In this document: in pieces, positions 1 through 10,900 of the stretch
How positions within the stretch are numbered: position 1 is the stretch's first letter
Layout: every line of letters begins with the position of its first letter
NCBI GenBank assembly: GCA_033026295.1
Contig: CM065176.1
Location: 8,721,945 to 8,785,944, forward strand
Source of the DNA: Channa striata
Taxonomy: Eukaryota; Chordata; Actinopteri; Anabantiformes; Channidae
Direction: 5' to 3'
DNA length: 64,000 nt
Made by a program: the position numbers and the translations under genes
Notes under the pieces: generated by a model
What the model was told of the DNA's origin: nothing
Databases searched by the model: none
The model's input: only the letters and a program-made list of their open reading frames with translations

Positions 1-1394
1 TAAATCTGCCTTTAACTTATGAACTTTGGAAACGGTTTAAAGACCGTTGCTCACTGCAAACAGTCATCTGGAACTGGGCCTGTAGTCATGTGCTTGCGTT
101 CAGGTTCACTTTGAGTATTGGGACCCTCGAATAGCTGCTTGCAAGTCTAGTTTACACGGACTCTGAGGTTTTGCTCTGTGATGGCACCAAACACTGAGCA
201 TTTCCTGTCCACTGTTTCAGAGGTTGTCAGTGGCTCTTTTCGGGTCTGTGACGCTATGTCCTACACTACAAATACAACACAAGACCTGTATCAGTCCTGC
301 TTCAGCTGTTGTAGACTTTTACTGCAAATAATCATTTTACTACATTGTCATTTCTTTTCGTGCTTCTGGACTTTGAGGTTCCACAAACATGCAAAATTAC
401 TCATGCATTTGAAGAATCCAGCAACCAGATAAGGGTTTTAATTTTATTTCTATAAATGTGGACTGTGTTGCAATCTAGTGAATGGCTCTTACAATGGGAA
501 TTTATCACCAAAGAGTCTTTTATTGAGGCTCCGTTGATCCAGAATTGAGGTTATCACTCTTTTTTTGTCTTAAATAAGATCCACGTGATGGAACGATGTT
601 CTCGTTGGCCCAGAGCCCCGTCTTTCCACCTCAGGCCCATCTTTCATGTCCTACTTCATAAGTGTTTGGTATTTTAAAGGTGAGCGGCTTTGGTGCAGAG
701 CTAAAACTGAGGGGGATCTATATCAAAGGCGAACTGAATCCCTGAAGTCTGAGCCCTATTTATGGAGTTAACCCCCTGCCAGACGGACACAAACGTAAAG
801 CAAAGCACAAACTGACGTTTATAAAGGGGGATGACGGAGAAAGGAAGGGAGGGAGAGAGAAAAAGTGCAAGAGCAGAAGAGAAAAGGAAAACAAGCGCAA
901 GACGCGAAGCAAAGTCACACAAACGCAAACACATTATGTCAAGCAGTAGCTCAGAACGAGTCTCTCGGCAATTTCAAGTTAATCATTCCTCCCCTGCAGC
1001 AAATATACACAGTCTGGAGCCACCATGTAAAAATAGGTTCCACGTGCTTATCCCAAGCTAGCGGTGTGTATCCAGCGTGTATTCTCAGACATGCCCTGAC
1101 TAGCAATTACTTCTGCTCCAGTACACGATAAAAGTAAGAGCTCTCAAATTGCCATGGCCCAGCCTGTCAACCTGCCTCAGCGGCCACCCACTTTTATCAC
1201 CTGCCTGTCAGACAAGATATTCCCGGAAGATTATTGTGGAGTTTGATGAAAAATGGTTGAAATGTTTGTGGAGATATGCAGAGAAACCAGTCGTGCACCT
1301 TCATGCATTTCCTGAGAGCAGCCGTCAGGGCCACGGCGATTAGACGCAGGTGGTTTTGGCATAAAAGTGCTCGATGAAAAGCGACGCGTCTTAC
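1..1394 (-). other. prmt8: prmt8 intron 3 (5' part)
   Basis: Intronic sequence downstream of exon 3. It begins with GTAAGACGCG at 1394 and continues past the left edge. I find no frame here that matches the next PRMT exon, so the intron is longer than 1.39 kb. The stretch at 830-960 is purine-rich on the plus strand. A CACGTG E-box lies near 1041. Nothing else is recognisable. Confidence 0.8.
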
Positions 1395-1550
1395 CCCGTA
1401 CACGTGCTTTGCCCCCGCCTTAGCCGCGAACATGGATAGGATGCCCGTCCCGCTTCCAACGTCCAGCACTATTTTGTCCTTGAAGACGTGCTTGTTGTGG
1501 TACATGGAGTTCCTGTAGGTGAGGGTCCTCACTTCGTCTTTCAGCATCTC
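1395..1550 (-). CDS. prmt8: prmt8 coding exon 3 (SAM-binding core)
   Basis: This is an internal exon of 52 codons (predicted residues 106-157). It starts after the acceptor TACTGAACCAG and ends at the donor TACGGG|GTAAGA. Both borders fall between codons. The translation opens with EMLKDEVRTLTYRNSMYHNK and contains VLDVGSGTG (residues 133-141), which is motif I of class I methyltransferases, the glycine-rich loop that binds S-adenosylmethionine. The sequence agrees almost residue for residue with the PRMT1/PRMT8 family. The PRMT8 assignment rests on exon 1. The enzyme transfers methyl groups to arginine side chains, giving asymmetric dimethylarginine. The last residues read KHVYG, where mammalian PRMT8 has KKVFG from memory. 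The next exon (double-E loop region) is not in the window, so the gene runs off the left edge. Confidence 0.96.
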
Positions 1551-2506
1551 CTGGTTCAGTACAAAGCAAATAATATCAGGAAGATGCTGACACAGCTGAC
1601 CCCCCCAGAAGAGTGATAATTGCAGCTTTTTGCAGTGCAAACATTGGCTGGACACGGAGGGTCTGGATTCGCTGTGACATCAGCACTGAACCAGCAAGAA
1701 ATCACCAAACAGGCTTCACCCAACGTCACTTCATTTTATTTTAAATGTGGTTCTACATCCGGATCCTCAGACTCAGCTTGTCTGCACCTCTTTGCTTCCC
1801 GCTCACCGTGTTCACGCACCGTGAATGAGGAGAAAATATAAAAATGACAAAAATATACCTGACCTACATTCCAAAAATATATAAAAAAAAAACATCTCTA
1901 AGGTCACAGTAAAAAGATGCTCTTTTTATACAGTCTCTAATATGTTTTCCTCCTCAGTTTAGAATGCAGCTGAGGTAACCACGCAGAAAGACAAAAATGT
2001 CTCTCTGAATGGTGGAGATGTGTGGCGTATACGGAAGAATGATTGTTCAACATTTTTAACACCTTGTTTAAATTGGAAAAAGGTTTCAAGTGTGTCTTAA
2101 ACGGCAAGTTCCCTCAATTCTTTAGTGAGTCCAGATTCTGTTTAGATTTTAAACATGACGTGCCCTGAGTGGAGTCTCCCAGGCACACATGCCTCGCCGG
2201 TTGTCCTCTGAAGGGATGGACTGTGATGGACTAATGATTCCCAACCTTGGCTAACAGGTTAGAGACCCCCTGCCCTCTTTGCTTTCTATCCCTATCCCCA
2301 GCCACTGCTGATTGCCAGGAACAGTCTGTTAGGTGCTGGAAGATACCATCTTAAATTAGGGTGAGGTGCTGGTATCTTCCAACTTCTGGTAGGGCAGAAG
2401 TTGGACAGGAGGATCACGGTTGGGAACCAATGATCTAGGTCACGAGTGAGGAGGTAAGAAGGCAAACACAGTTAGCTTTGACTAGTTAGCCTTTTGACGG
2501 ACTCAC
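1551..2506 (-). other. prmt8: prmt8 intron 2
   Basis: A 956-nt intron, GTGAGTCCGT...CTGAACCAG, between two phase-0 exons. It contains a short palindromic element (2232-2432), listed separately. The rest is AT-rich without features. Confidence 0.9.
2232..2432. mobile_element. hAT-like miniature inverted-repeat element (MITE) in prmt8 intron 2
   Basis: The 15-nt ends form an imperfect inverted repeat: the left end reads TAATGATTCCCAACC and the right end, on the reverse strand, CATTGGTTCCCAACC. The GGTTCCCAACC core resembles termini of non-autonomous hAT elements common in fish (from memory). Inside are two perfect stem-loops: TGGAAGATACCA (2337-2348) with its complement (2370-2381), and CCAACTTCT with AGAAGTTGG directly after. 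I see no matching 8-bp target-site duplication, so the copy is old or the ends are slightly misplaced. It has no coding capacity. Confidence 0.6.
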
Positions 2507-2752
2507 CTCATGGATACCAAAATGGGCATAAGAGTCAAAGTAGTAGTCTCGGGAGGTCATCTCCTCTGGGTTAAGAAACTTGGCCATCTTGCCCCGGCCT
2601 GGACAGCTAGGGAGGCTGGCGGCATGTGGCGTGTGCGGCGGAAGAGGAGGCCGCGGGGCGGGCTGGACGGAAGGCACAGGCTTGGGCAGCGAGGTGGGCT
2701 GTGCCGACTGAGATGGAATTATGCGGATTGGCTGTGGCTGAGACTGTGGCTG
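2507..2752 (-). CDS. prmt8: prmt8 coding exon 2 (Pro/Gln-rich linker and start of catalytic domain)
   Basis: An internal exon of 82 codons (predicted residues 24-105), bounded by the acceptor TTTCCTCTTTTCCAG and the donor CATGAG|GTGAGT. Both junctions are phase 0. Residues 24-72 are rich in proline, glutamine and serine (QPQSQPQP near the start, PAPRPPLPPH in the middle). In mammalian PRMT8 the corresponding proline-rich stretch is reported to bind SH3 domains. The second part, from CPGRGKMAKFLNPEEMTSRD onward, is the conserved lead into the catalytic domain and includes YYFDSYAHFGIHE (residues 93-105), the helix that covers the S-adenosylmethionine pocket. The exon is about 20 codons longer than I recall for human PRMT8, and all the extra length is in the low-complexity linker. 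It joins exon 3 in frame across a 956-nt intron. Confidence 0.95.
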
Positions 2753-5700
2753 CTGGAAAAGAGGAAACGAAAAGACACTATTAGGTCCGAAGCTGCAGGG
2801 CGACTACATCTGGAGAAACAGACGAAACCGGGATGGTGGGGCGGCAAATGAAAGGGTGTGGTTTGCATTCATGGACGCTAACTGGGTTACACTCGTTTCC
2901 ATCTGCTTTCATGCCTCTCAGCTCATCTGTCAGCTGACTGCTCCATGCAGCCGTCCGGTGAGTCCAGAGAGACAAGTGAGTCTGGAGGAAATTCCGGTCA
3001 CTCACATGAAGTCGGCCTGTCAGTCAGCAGACGGCAGACGGCCAGAACGCTCGGCTGTGCACAGAAGGCACACCCATAATGCCCCGATTATCACCTCTGA
3101 GGCCTGCTGGGAAGGTCTAATCGTGGTGTGTGCGTGAGTTAGTGGGTAAAACTGACGCCCAGCATCTCTGAATGGAGCCAGGAAGCCTTCGTGGTGCTTA
3201 TGCTCATTCCAACTTTCAGACTTCTAAAAATACGCCAATTAATTATTGGCAACATCAACTAAATTGAGAGATTTTTAGACTTTTGATATTTTATGCTTAA
3301 AAATGTAACAGGAAAAAAAACCCAAATAAGACACTGAAAGGCTTTAGCAATTTTTATCATTCCATTTTCCTTTAATCTTATGAATAAAGCATTTTTTATT
3401 GCTGGTATTAACTCTTCATTTTGCATGTATCCAGTCTAATCTTGCAATACAGCTCCTTGCATGTTTTAATTTTGGTACCAAAGCTTTTAGAGCTAAAATT
3501 AATTTGAAACAAAATCAGCTCAGAGTTGAGATTACACTATAATTCACTGAAGTAAAAAACTTTAATTAGATTTTTTCCTATAAATCGTGATGTAACATGA
3601 TGTTATTTGTCTTTCAGGATCATCTAATAGGACTGACTTACAAACACAAGTTCATCAAGTGGATATTTAGCTCACAAATAGATGGAGTCGTCCTGACTTA
3701 CAACGACAGCTCGGTGCGGCACAAGATCTGCTGGACTTAAAGTCGGATTTCTGTCAGCAGCATTGATTTTTCCACGTTTGAACGAGTCGATGGCTATTCT
3801 TTTCTTCCTCCTTTTTCTCCCGCCTGTACCTATACTTTCAAAATCATGCAGTATTTATCTTTGCACTCCCTTTCCCTGCTGGGCTTAAATGGCACGGACC
3901 GGGACAGAGTGGCCGAGTAAATGATGTGTGGAAATACCAGGTCGCAGCAGGGTGCATCTGCACCGACGCTGACCTGGACTGGTCAAATACAAGTGGTCAG
4001 TGGCACTGTTGGTCTCTCAGTCCACCACCTGCAGACTGACTTCCTGTCTTTGGTTTATTACTGTAATTATGCAAAACCTAAACCAAAATCACAGTAATTA
4101 AACGTTGTTTCCACCCTTTCTTTTTACAACGTTAGGAACAGGAACACCGTTTATGATTGAGCTGCGATGCTGTAACGGGAAACCAGTTTCAGTGTAGTTG
4201 GACGGAGCTGATGAGACATTTGGTTTCTGTGCAAGCTGAACCCAATGTCCTGTAACTAATTCACATCTGTTCCTCTGCTCGCCAAAGTTTAAACAGTTTA
4301 TTTTTCAGCCTTAATGAAGTTTTGTGAGGGACTTGTGATTAAAAAGCAAACCCCAACTCAATCCTTTAAGCCATGATCTCTGGACAGTGCAGACCTTTGA
4401 CCTCACATCTTTTATTGTGAATAGTATCACATTATGTTTCTCATTTGGGTCACTGATGTTACCGGCTGAAGATATTTTTAATTAATACATTGGTTCACCT
4501 GGATAATGTGCTATTTTATCTGGAAGCTCAGAAATAAAAGACAGAAATGTTTCACTTTAGCCACGGTTCTCCGGTTCAGTAAAGACGACAGATTTAATCT
4601 TGGCCTCTTCTGAAACAAATTAAAACAGCTGATGGTAAAAAGCAGGATTTGATAAACAGCTGGCTCCAATCCAACCCTCAAAGAATGAAGACTCACGGAC
4701 GAGCTGATTAAAGCTGTCAAGTTTTGCAGACTACACTGGAACTCAAAGTTCCAATGCAGAAAAACCTAAATCCTTCTAGGATCTTATTGAAGGACACGAG
4801 ACACAGAGGTGCGCTACTGCACCGCGTGTAACTGAGATTCCCTGACACAGGAAAAGAGAAAGCAGCACGAATCCACATATTAATGCATCTGATGTTCTAT
4901 TTCAGACCAGATCCTCATCTCTGCACCGGGGTGAGACCTGTTATTTGAGTAGGACACTCACAGTCTGTCTGAGGGGACGGTTTGTACCTGTCTGACACTG
5001 AAGTTCATCCCCACAGTGTCGACGGAGAAGTGGATCTACCCTGACTCTGTGTGTGTGTGTCCTACAAACTACAGGAAAGAATGCAGGTGATGCTCGTGAC
5101 TTGAGGACGACTTAGTTCAGGAAACGAGCGCCTCAATTGATCATTTCAGTGATGAAACTTCTCAGGGGACAAAATCTCTTTGGGCATTTGCCATTGCGCC
5201 ACTTAGGCGCCTCTTATGGCCCAAAATATTCCAAAGCAGCAGATGAAAGGAAAAATCCCTCCATTATTATAATGTATTAAGTGCCTGCTGCCCCGAGACA
5301 TAACTATAATTTTAAAATGCTGAAGGTTTGAGAGGACAGTTCGAGAGAACTTTTTTGTGATGAATAATGTGCAAGCGAGCAACTGGAGGCTGCCTGCTAC
5401 TTCACAGGCCGTTTGAATCTCTGAAGCATCATTTCCAGATGTGTCAGCATCACCAGCGCGAAGCCACAGTCGGAATACAGATGTGACACACAGTTCAGGG
5501 AATCCAGCTGCGCCGTGCTGCATGTATTTCCCTATGCGTCACGGAGTCGTCAGTGAGACGTGGATCATCATTATGCGCACCGGGGGAGACCGAGTCCTGA
5601 GACCCGGTGGACGTGGACTCTGGGGGTCCCCACTGACAGGAGCTCGGCGTCGTCTGCGAGCTGCTGCAGTACCTTGGACAGCGCACGTAGTTCCGCAGCG

Positions 5701-6043
5701 CTCCGTCCCGTCCATCCGAACCTGCTCTGTGTGTCCCACAGGGAACCGGATCCTTCATGCATCCCCCTTCCTGTCACTGGCTTTTGTCCCCGTGGAATAA
5801 AAGTGAGATCACACACGTGTTCACAGTGAAATGCCCCCCACGTCGCCCTGTGTTGCCTGTTTGGTTCGGGTTACGCATCCTCGCGGAGAGGAAGACTCAG
5901 ACTCGCTGTCTCACCGTCCTGCATTTTGTCCGACGTGTAACTTCTGCTGGAGGTAGGACACACGGATCACAGGATCCATCCATGTAGGACTGTGGGAAAA
6001 AAAAACGGATCAGTGAAAACCCAAAGGTGTGTGTCACACTTAC
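2753..6043 (-). other. prmt8: prmt8 intron 1
   Basis: A 3.29-kb intron from the GTAAGTGTG donor after exon 1 to the TTTTCCAG acceptor of exon 2. The exon-1-proximal part (about 5430-5960) is CpG-rich and extends the promoter-associated island. It also carries open frames on both strands, which I treat as a composition effect. The remainder (2753-5430) is AT-rich with a short GT run near 5050, and I see nothing else in it. Confidence 0.85.
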
Positions 6044-6112
6044 CTCACTGCTCTCAGACTCCGCCATTTTTCTCCTGAGGAGCATGCAGCGGGACGAGTG
6101 CCTAATTCCCAT
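6044..6112 (-). CDS. prmt8: prmt8 coding exon 1 (myristoylated N-terminus)
   Basis: The first coding exon has 23 codons: MGIRHSSRCMLLRRK then MAESESSE. It ends at the donor AGTGAG|GTAAGT. The start at 6112 is the first ATG in this frame; the only upstream start-like codon is a TTG. The sequence begins Met-Gly with Ser at position 6, which fits the N-myristoyltransferase consensus, and Cys9 and the basic LLRRK segment could add membrane affinity. This N-terminus separates PRMT8 from PRMT1: PRMT8 is plasma-membrane associated through Gly2 myristoylation and is mainly neuronal in mammals. Splicing to exon 2 is in frame (phase 0). Zebrafish names the gene prmt8b; I cannot tell whether this copy is a or b. 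Confidence 0.94.
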
Positions 6113-6137
6113 AAGAGCCAATAAAGACGCGCTTACA

Positions 6138-6141
6138 CCTG
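6138..6141 (-). other. prmt8: Candidate splice acceptor in the prmt8 5' UTR
   Basis: On the minus strand an ideal acceptor precedes the start codon by 26 nt: a run of ten T, then ACTTCTGGCAG, then GTGTAAGC. If it is used, the ATG exon would be a second exon running 6138-6044, with a non-coding first exon further right. I could not place a matching donor with confidence. One option is CCTG|GTGAGAGT at about 7194. Confidence 0.45.
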
Positions 6142-6229
6142 CCAGAAGTAAAAAAAAAATAAATTCCCAGCCTTTGTTAGTTCTTTGTCATTGAAGAATT
6201 CTCATTCGCGTCCCAAACTGCATGTTTGT

Positions 6230-6720
6230 TCTTTGGAAATTCTAAGACTGTGAAAAGACACAAAACTACACGAGCTCCCGAACGCACTGCAGCCCCCGTG
6301 GACGCGCAGCTCGGTGGGATCCATGGCGCAAAAGTTCCTGGAGAGCAAAAGGCGTCAGGAGGCGTCAGCTGGGATGAAACGACTCAAACGCAGCGTCCCG
6401 TTCCGCGGCCCGTCGAGGAGCGTCTGCAGTCTGCAGCAGATCCGGTTTTTTCCAGCAAAAAGTTTGATGGATTCTTTCACTGCAACATTGTTTCCAAAAA
6501 CGGCAACGCAGCAGCCGCCGCCGTCGCCGCCGCCTCGCGGACTGGAGAGACCTGCGCCGAAACCCGACGAGTCTCCTCCGCGTTAACGCGGGCCACCATT
6601 TTGTCCCCCTGCGCTCATCGTCTTTAATGTGACTCTGGTGGAATCAGGCTGCTCCGCTCCTGCGCTCTCCGTCTCCACGGAGGTGCTGAACGCGGCCAGC
6701 CCACAGAAAGTTGGAGATGG
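6230..6720 (-). promoter_or_regulatory. prmt8: CpG-rich promoter region of prmt8
   Basis: CpG dinucleotides are dense here, for example GCCGCCGCCGTCGCCGCCGC around 6511 and CGGCCCGTCGAGGAGCG near 6407, against the AT-rich background either side. The position just upstream of the prmt8 start codon (minus strand) fits a CpG-island promoter. There is no obvious TATA box, as is usual for this promoter class. A 133-codon plus-strand open frame across it looks like a by-product of the GC content. Confidence 0.65.
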
Positions 6721-6761
6721 GGAGTGTGTGGGAGAGCGAGGAGGCTGTGTGCTCAGGTTGA

Positions 6762-6784
6762 ACACACACACACACACACACACA
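6762..6784. repeat. (AC)n microsatellite
   Basis: About 11 AC units at the upstream edge of the prmt8 CpG region. Confidence 0.95.
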
Positions 6785-7378
6785 AACAAAAGTGTGAGGA
6801 AGTGACCACTCCTGCTTCCAACCAAATCCGAGCTGGCTGCTCCTACAACCCTCACATCCAGTTCACACCTTTTATTTACCTCCATAATGAAAATTCATTG
6901 TGTTTGCATTTTTACATTTTCTATTTGAAACTCATGCAAACCCAGTGGGCTCCTGGGGTCTCCAACAGCTGATTCCACCCATGCTGCAGTGGTTGAGATG
7001 GTTTTATTAATTACTGCAGAGCTGTCAGAAGTGTTTCATAACTACAGTATGCCTGTGCCACTGTTTCCCTTCTCTGAAGTCTTCTGCCTTTGCGCTGGAG
7101 TCTATTTTGAGGAGAGGCCATCCCTCTCCACCACCCACCCACACCACTCGCCACTCGTTACATTATTCAGCAGAGAGGGTAGGCAGACTCTCACCAGGCG
7201 GTAAGCAGGCACCGCCACAGAAACCTGCCCCACGGTCCCTCCTGTTGCCCACACTTTGTTCCATAAATACATCGGTTACGTGCACATGAGTAATGCATGA
7301 AAAATGATGGATTTACTGCAGGGAAACAAACTGTCAGCCACACAGGAAAAAAGAACAGGGTTCATGTTCTGTGCGTAA

Positions 7379-7410
7379 GACGTCACGCTGAAAATGGCGC
7401 CTTGACGTCA
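7379..7410. promoter_or_regulatory. Paired cAMP-response-element-like sites
   Basis: A perfect palindromic TGACGTCA (7403-7410) lies 24 nt from a near-perfect GACGTCAC (7379-7386). Between them is AAAATGGCGCC, which resembles a YY1/E2F-type site. The cluster is about 1.3 kb upstream of the prmt8 start codon. CREB binding is an inference from the motif alone. Confidence 0.4.
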
Positions 7411-7878
7411 GACTTCATCGTCTTGAGTCCACTGATGTCTGTCCAAAGTTATGTTTGTAGTTAGTTAGTTATGTTAAATTTCAGAATAATTGTAGCAGCT
7501 GACAGGCGCACACGTTCTGGGTGAAGCCACAGCACGAGGATCAGTGTTCTGCGGCGCAGACAAGCGATCCCGCCGTGGTGCAGATTACACAGTAAGATGT
7601 TCTTTGATCTCAGACTAATTACTCTCCTATGGAGCACTGTATGATTTCTGACAATGCCAGAGGACCGGGGCGCCGCTCCTCGCAGCCAGAGGATCACAAT
7701 CTGAGATGCACCGAAATCGCTTTAATTACCTCATTTCGCCTCCCTGTGATGTGAATCTCGTGGTCTTTCATTGTAGCACAGCTGATTTTAAAAGAAAACC
7801 TTTTCTTACAGAAGAGCAATGCTAAGATCAATGCTAATGGCCCATTGTCTGGAGCTACAATAATTGCTTCCTCCGGTG

Positions 7879-7903
7879 CGTGTGTGTGTGTGTGTGTGTG
7901 TGT
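7879..7903. repeat. (GT)n microsatellite
   Basis: About 12 GT units. Confidence 0.95.
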
Positions 7904-10900
7904 CTTATCTCTGAGAGGGCACTACAGCCTTGTGAAGCTTAATTAGGCAATGCCACTTCTTTCATATGAACGTGAACTTTCTCACTTACAAACACGCAAA
8001 AGCAACAGAAGCGGCAAATGACTTGGACTTGATTAACTCTGTTGTACAATGAGAGGCTACAGAAGCAGCTGTGAGAGGTTTTATTGTGCGCTCGCGCTTT
8101 ATCATTGGACTCGGGCAGCTGTAAAAAAAGATTAACGCTCGCGTGTTCGCGGCCTCGCTTATTCATTCAGTTCAGGAAAAGTCAAACTTAATACATATTC
8201 AGAGTGTGTTCCATTTACCCACTCAGCCTCTCTCCTGTGCTCTTGTTTGATATTGACTTAGCATTTGTTCCCTCCATGTCTATTTACCCAGAGGAAACTG
8301 TGGCTTCATCCTCCGCCGAATGTAGGAATTTTACAGTTATTTCATGTGCATTTCTTGACAGACAGAGAATACGAGCTTTCATACATCAGTGGCGGTGATA
8401 CATTGCGGAGAAGATGTTCTGTTCGAGTCGACATGACGCTTTTTTTACAGAGCGCGTTTTCCTGCTTTTGCAGAAAAATCTGATCGACAGAAAACAGTCT
8501 GGCTGGTTGTGCATTCTTTGGATGGATCTCTTTTCCATTCTCCTTCCCCTCATTCAAAATAAAAACTGCAAGGTCTTTAACATTTCTGTAATTCATAAGA
8601 ACAAATGTAATTAGAGACAAATGTGTCAACGTTTTACCAGTTCATCCATGTTGTGATTTACACGCACTTTTGTTCAAGTTTTCCATATTTGCATATTGAT
8701 TCAAATAATTTAATGCTGTTTTGCCATTAATTGTGTAGTTAAATATGGTACAAACCATTTTCAGCCGCATGAGAAAAACTTTACACTCAGACTAGTAGAA
8801 ACATGGGTCCATTGTTTACACCTGTGGTCATAATGACTGTTATAATTCTGATGTTATTAACCCTAATTTCCTCCTGTAATTCACAAGCTTACAGCATGAA
8901 GCCATTTGTAGCCTGGCTTCAGGTGCATCACTGGATTTTCAGCTTAGTTGACATAAATATGCAAAGCAAGTAATTGTTGCTTGAAGACTTAGAACAAAAC
9001 GTCTTTGTGAGCACTTGAAAATGCAGGACAAACACGGAGGCTGGGTTACGGTTGGCGTGAAGACTTTGGTGTTAAGGCTGTTCACCAAATTCCCTTCACT
9101 AAAGCTGATGGTAATTTGTATCTTTTGGTGGTTTTTGGCTGCCGGTAAGTGACCTGTGCGTACAGTCTTGTGTAGGTTTTCTCAATTTCACCACCAAGAG
9201 TGAAAATTGAATGACGTGATAAATGAAATGGCGCCATATGAGTTTAATAGCATTGTATGAAGACATAAAGTAGGTCTACATCAATCTATCTGTCAGTGTA
9301 TTTTCATGCCAGATTGTGTTTGAGGAGCTACACAGTATATTTCAGTAGGAATGTCAAAATCAAGTCTGAATTTTCAACCATTTGTAAAAAAAAACTCAGA
9401 AAAGTTTGAATTACATCTTGGAACTCTTACTAGATGTGGCCTCATAATGTTTCAGACACTGTCGACGCTCTTTAGGATTTCAATTATGGGTCGGCCTATT
9501 TGTTCTCGGTGACATCAAACTGCTGTAACAGCTGCATCTTCAGAGCAATAGGATTATTCACTGCTGGTTCGAATTACACTGTACCTGCTTCCTGGAAGCT
9601 CCGTCTTCAGATTAGACACAAGAGGATTTCATATTGAAACAATGTTTGCAGAGACTTCACTTTGATGTGCGTGTCCTGCCAGTGGTTTTGCTAGTGCACA
9701 TGAATCACGGGAGATGAGCTCACCCGGATGACTGCGAGTCTTCACCGCGTGCTAGATTACAGTAATACATTATGAAATCATAACGCTCGCCTGATTAGTA
9801 CAGTAATTGTAACCTGGAAGGGTAGATGAAGCAATATGAGAAGAGCTGCAGCTATTATTTCCGTGTTGGTAATGTTCATTCGTGTACAATGAAAAGAATA
9901 AACGTGAATCTCTGCTGTCAGAAATAGTTCTTCAACATTTCCCCTCCTGTGGAAATTTCCTCTCCTGCTATTTCTGCCCTGCCTCTTAATAACATTTCCT
10001 CCAGAACTTCTAGACTCCCAGCCCACCCCAGACACTCGTCTGCGTTTTGATGTATTCCCATGTCATCTGCTGAGGGTAGATATGGAAGTTCTCCATATTT
10101 TGAACGTTTTTAAACCTTTATCGGCTGCTCTGTCGTAGCTGTAAAGCTGTACCTCACATGTCATCTGACTACGTCTCCCATTCCATCCCTCATGCGGCGG
10201 ATTTGATTTTTAGGGGATTTTAATGCCAAAAAAACCCCACACTGCACATTCATGGGGTAATGTACCTTATGTACAGAACTAAAATAACACTCATCCACAG
10301 TAATTCATTACTTTTTGTGCATGTGTTGTAAAGGTTTTCTTTTAACAGTCTGTGTTTCCGTAACGTAGAAATTGCATTTTATGCTGTTTGCCACAGTGCA
10401 GCACACGGAGTCGCAGGATTGGAAAAGTCGCTTGCACACTGCAGCTTATGAAGATAAAACGGGCTGTAGGCAGACTCAATATTTGTAAGCTTATTAAACC
10501 TGTCCCATCCTCAACCTGTGTATTGGCTGAAAGTTAGCAGTTAGCCTCAATCACGGAATCAATTTATATATATATATATATATATATATACAGTACATAT
10601 AGCTCAACCTAAATTGCCTGTTAGCCAAACCAATAATTTGGCCGATCAAACATACTGGGCTCCAGACAGAAGCACAAACCTGATAATTATGGTTCCTGTG
10701 GAGTAAAATATTCCCACCTTCGTGTCTCCTTGTCCAGTCAAAGTTAGATCTTGGGCGTTGGGCCTATAGTCTGACAGGTACCCCTCATTGGCCTCAGGTA
10801 GACCCAGGACCTCATTACTGCTTCTCATCTGTGTGTTTTATTTTCGTTCCATCATAAGGTCCAAAATCTGATTTGGCTCCGTTTCTTTCCACAATTCATC

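Larger units (their letters stand above)
6721..7878. other. prmt8 upstream flank
   Basis: No gene is visible. The region holds an (AC)n tract, the CRE pair, and a minus-strand donor-like CCTG|GTGAGAGT near 7194. The rest is unremarkable. Confidence 0.55.

Noticed and set aside
1197..1655. 152-codon minus-strand frame read as one protein
   Set aside because: Only the part 1550-1395 is prmt8 exon 3. The flanking residues are intron read-through across clear splice sites.
6226..6627. 133-codon plus-strand frame in the CpG-rich block
   Set aside because: High GC removes stops. The composition is Ala/Arg/Pro-biased, it has no known domain, and it lies antisense to the prmt8 promoter.
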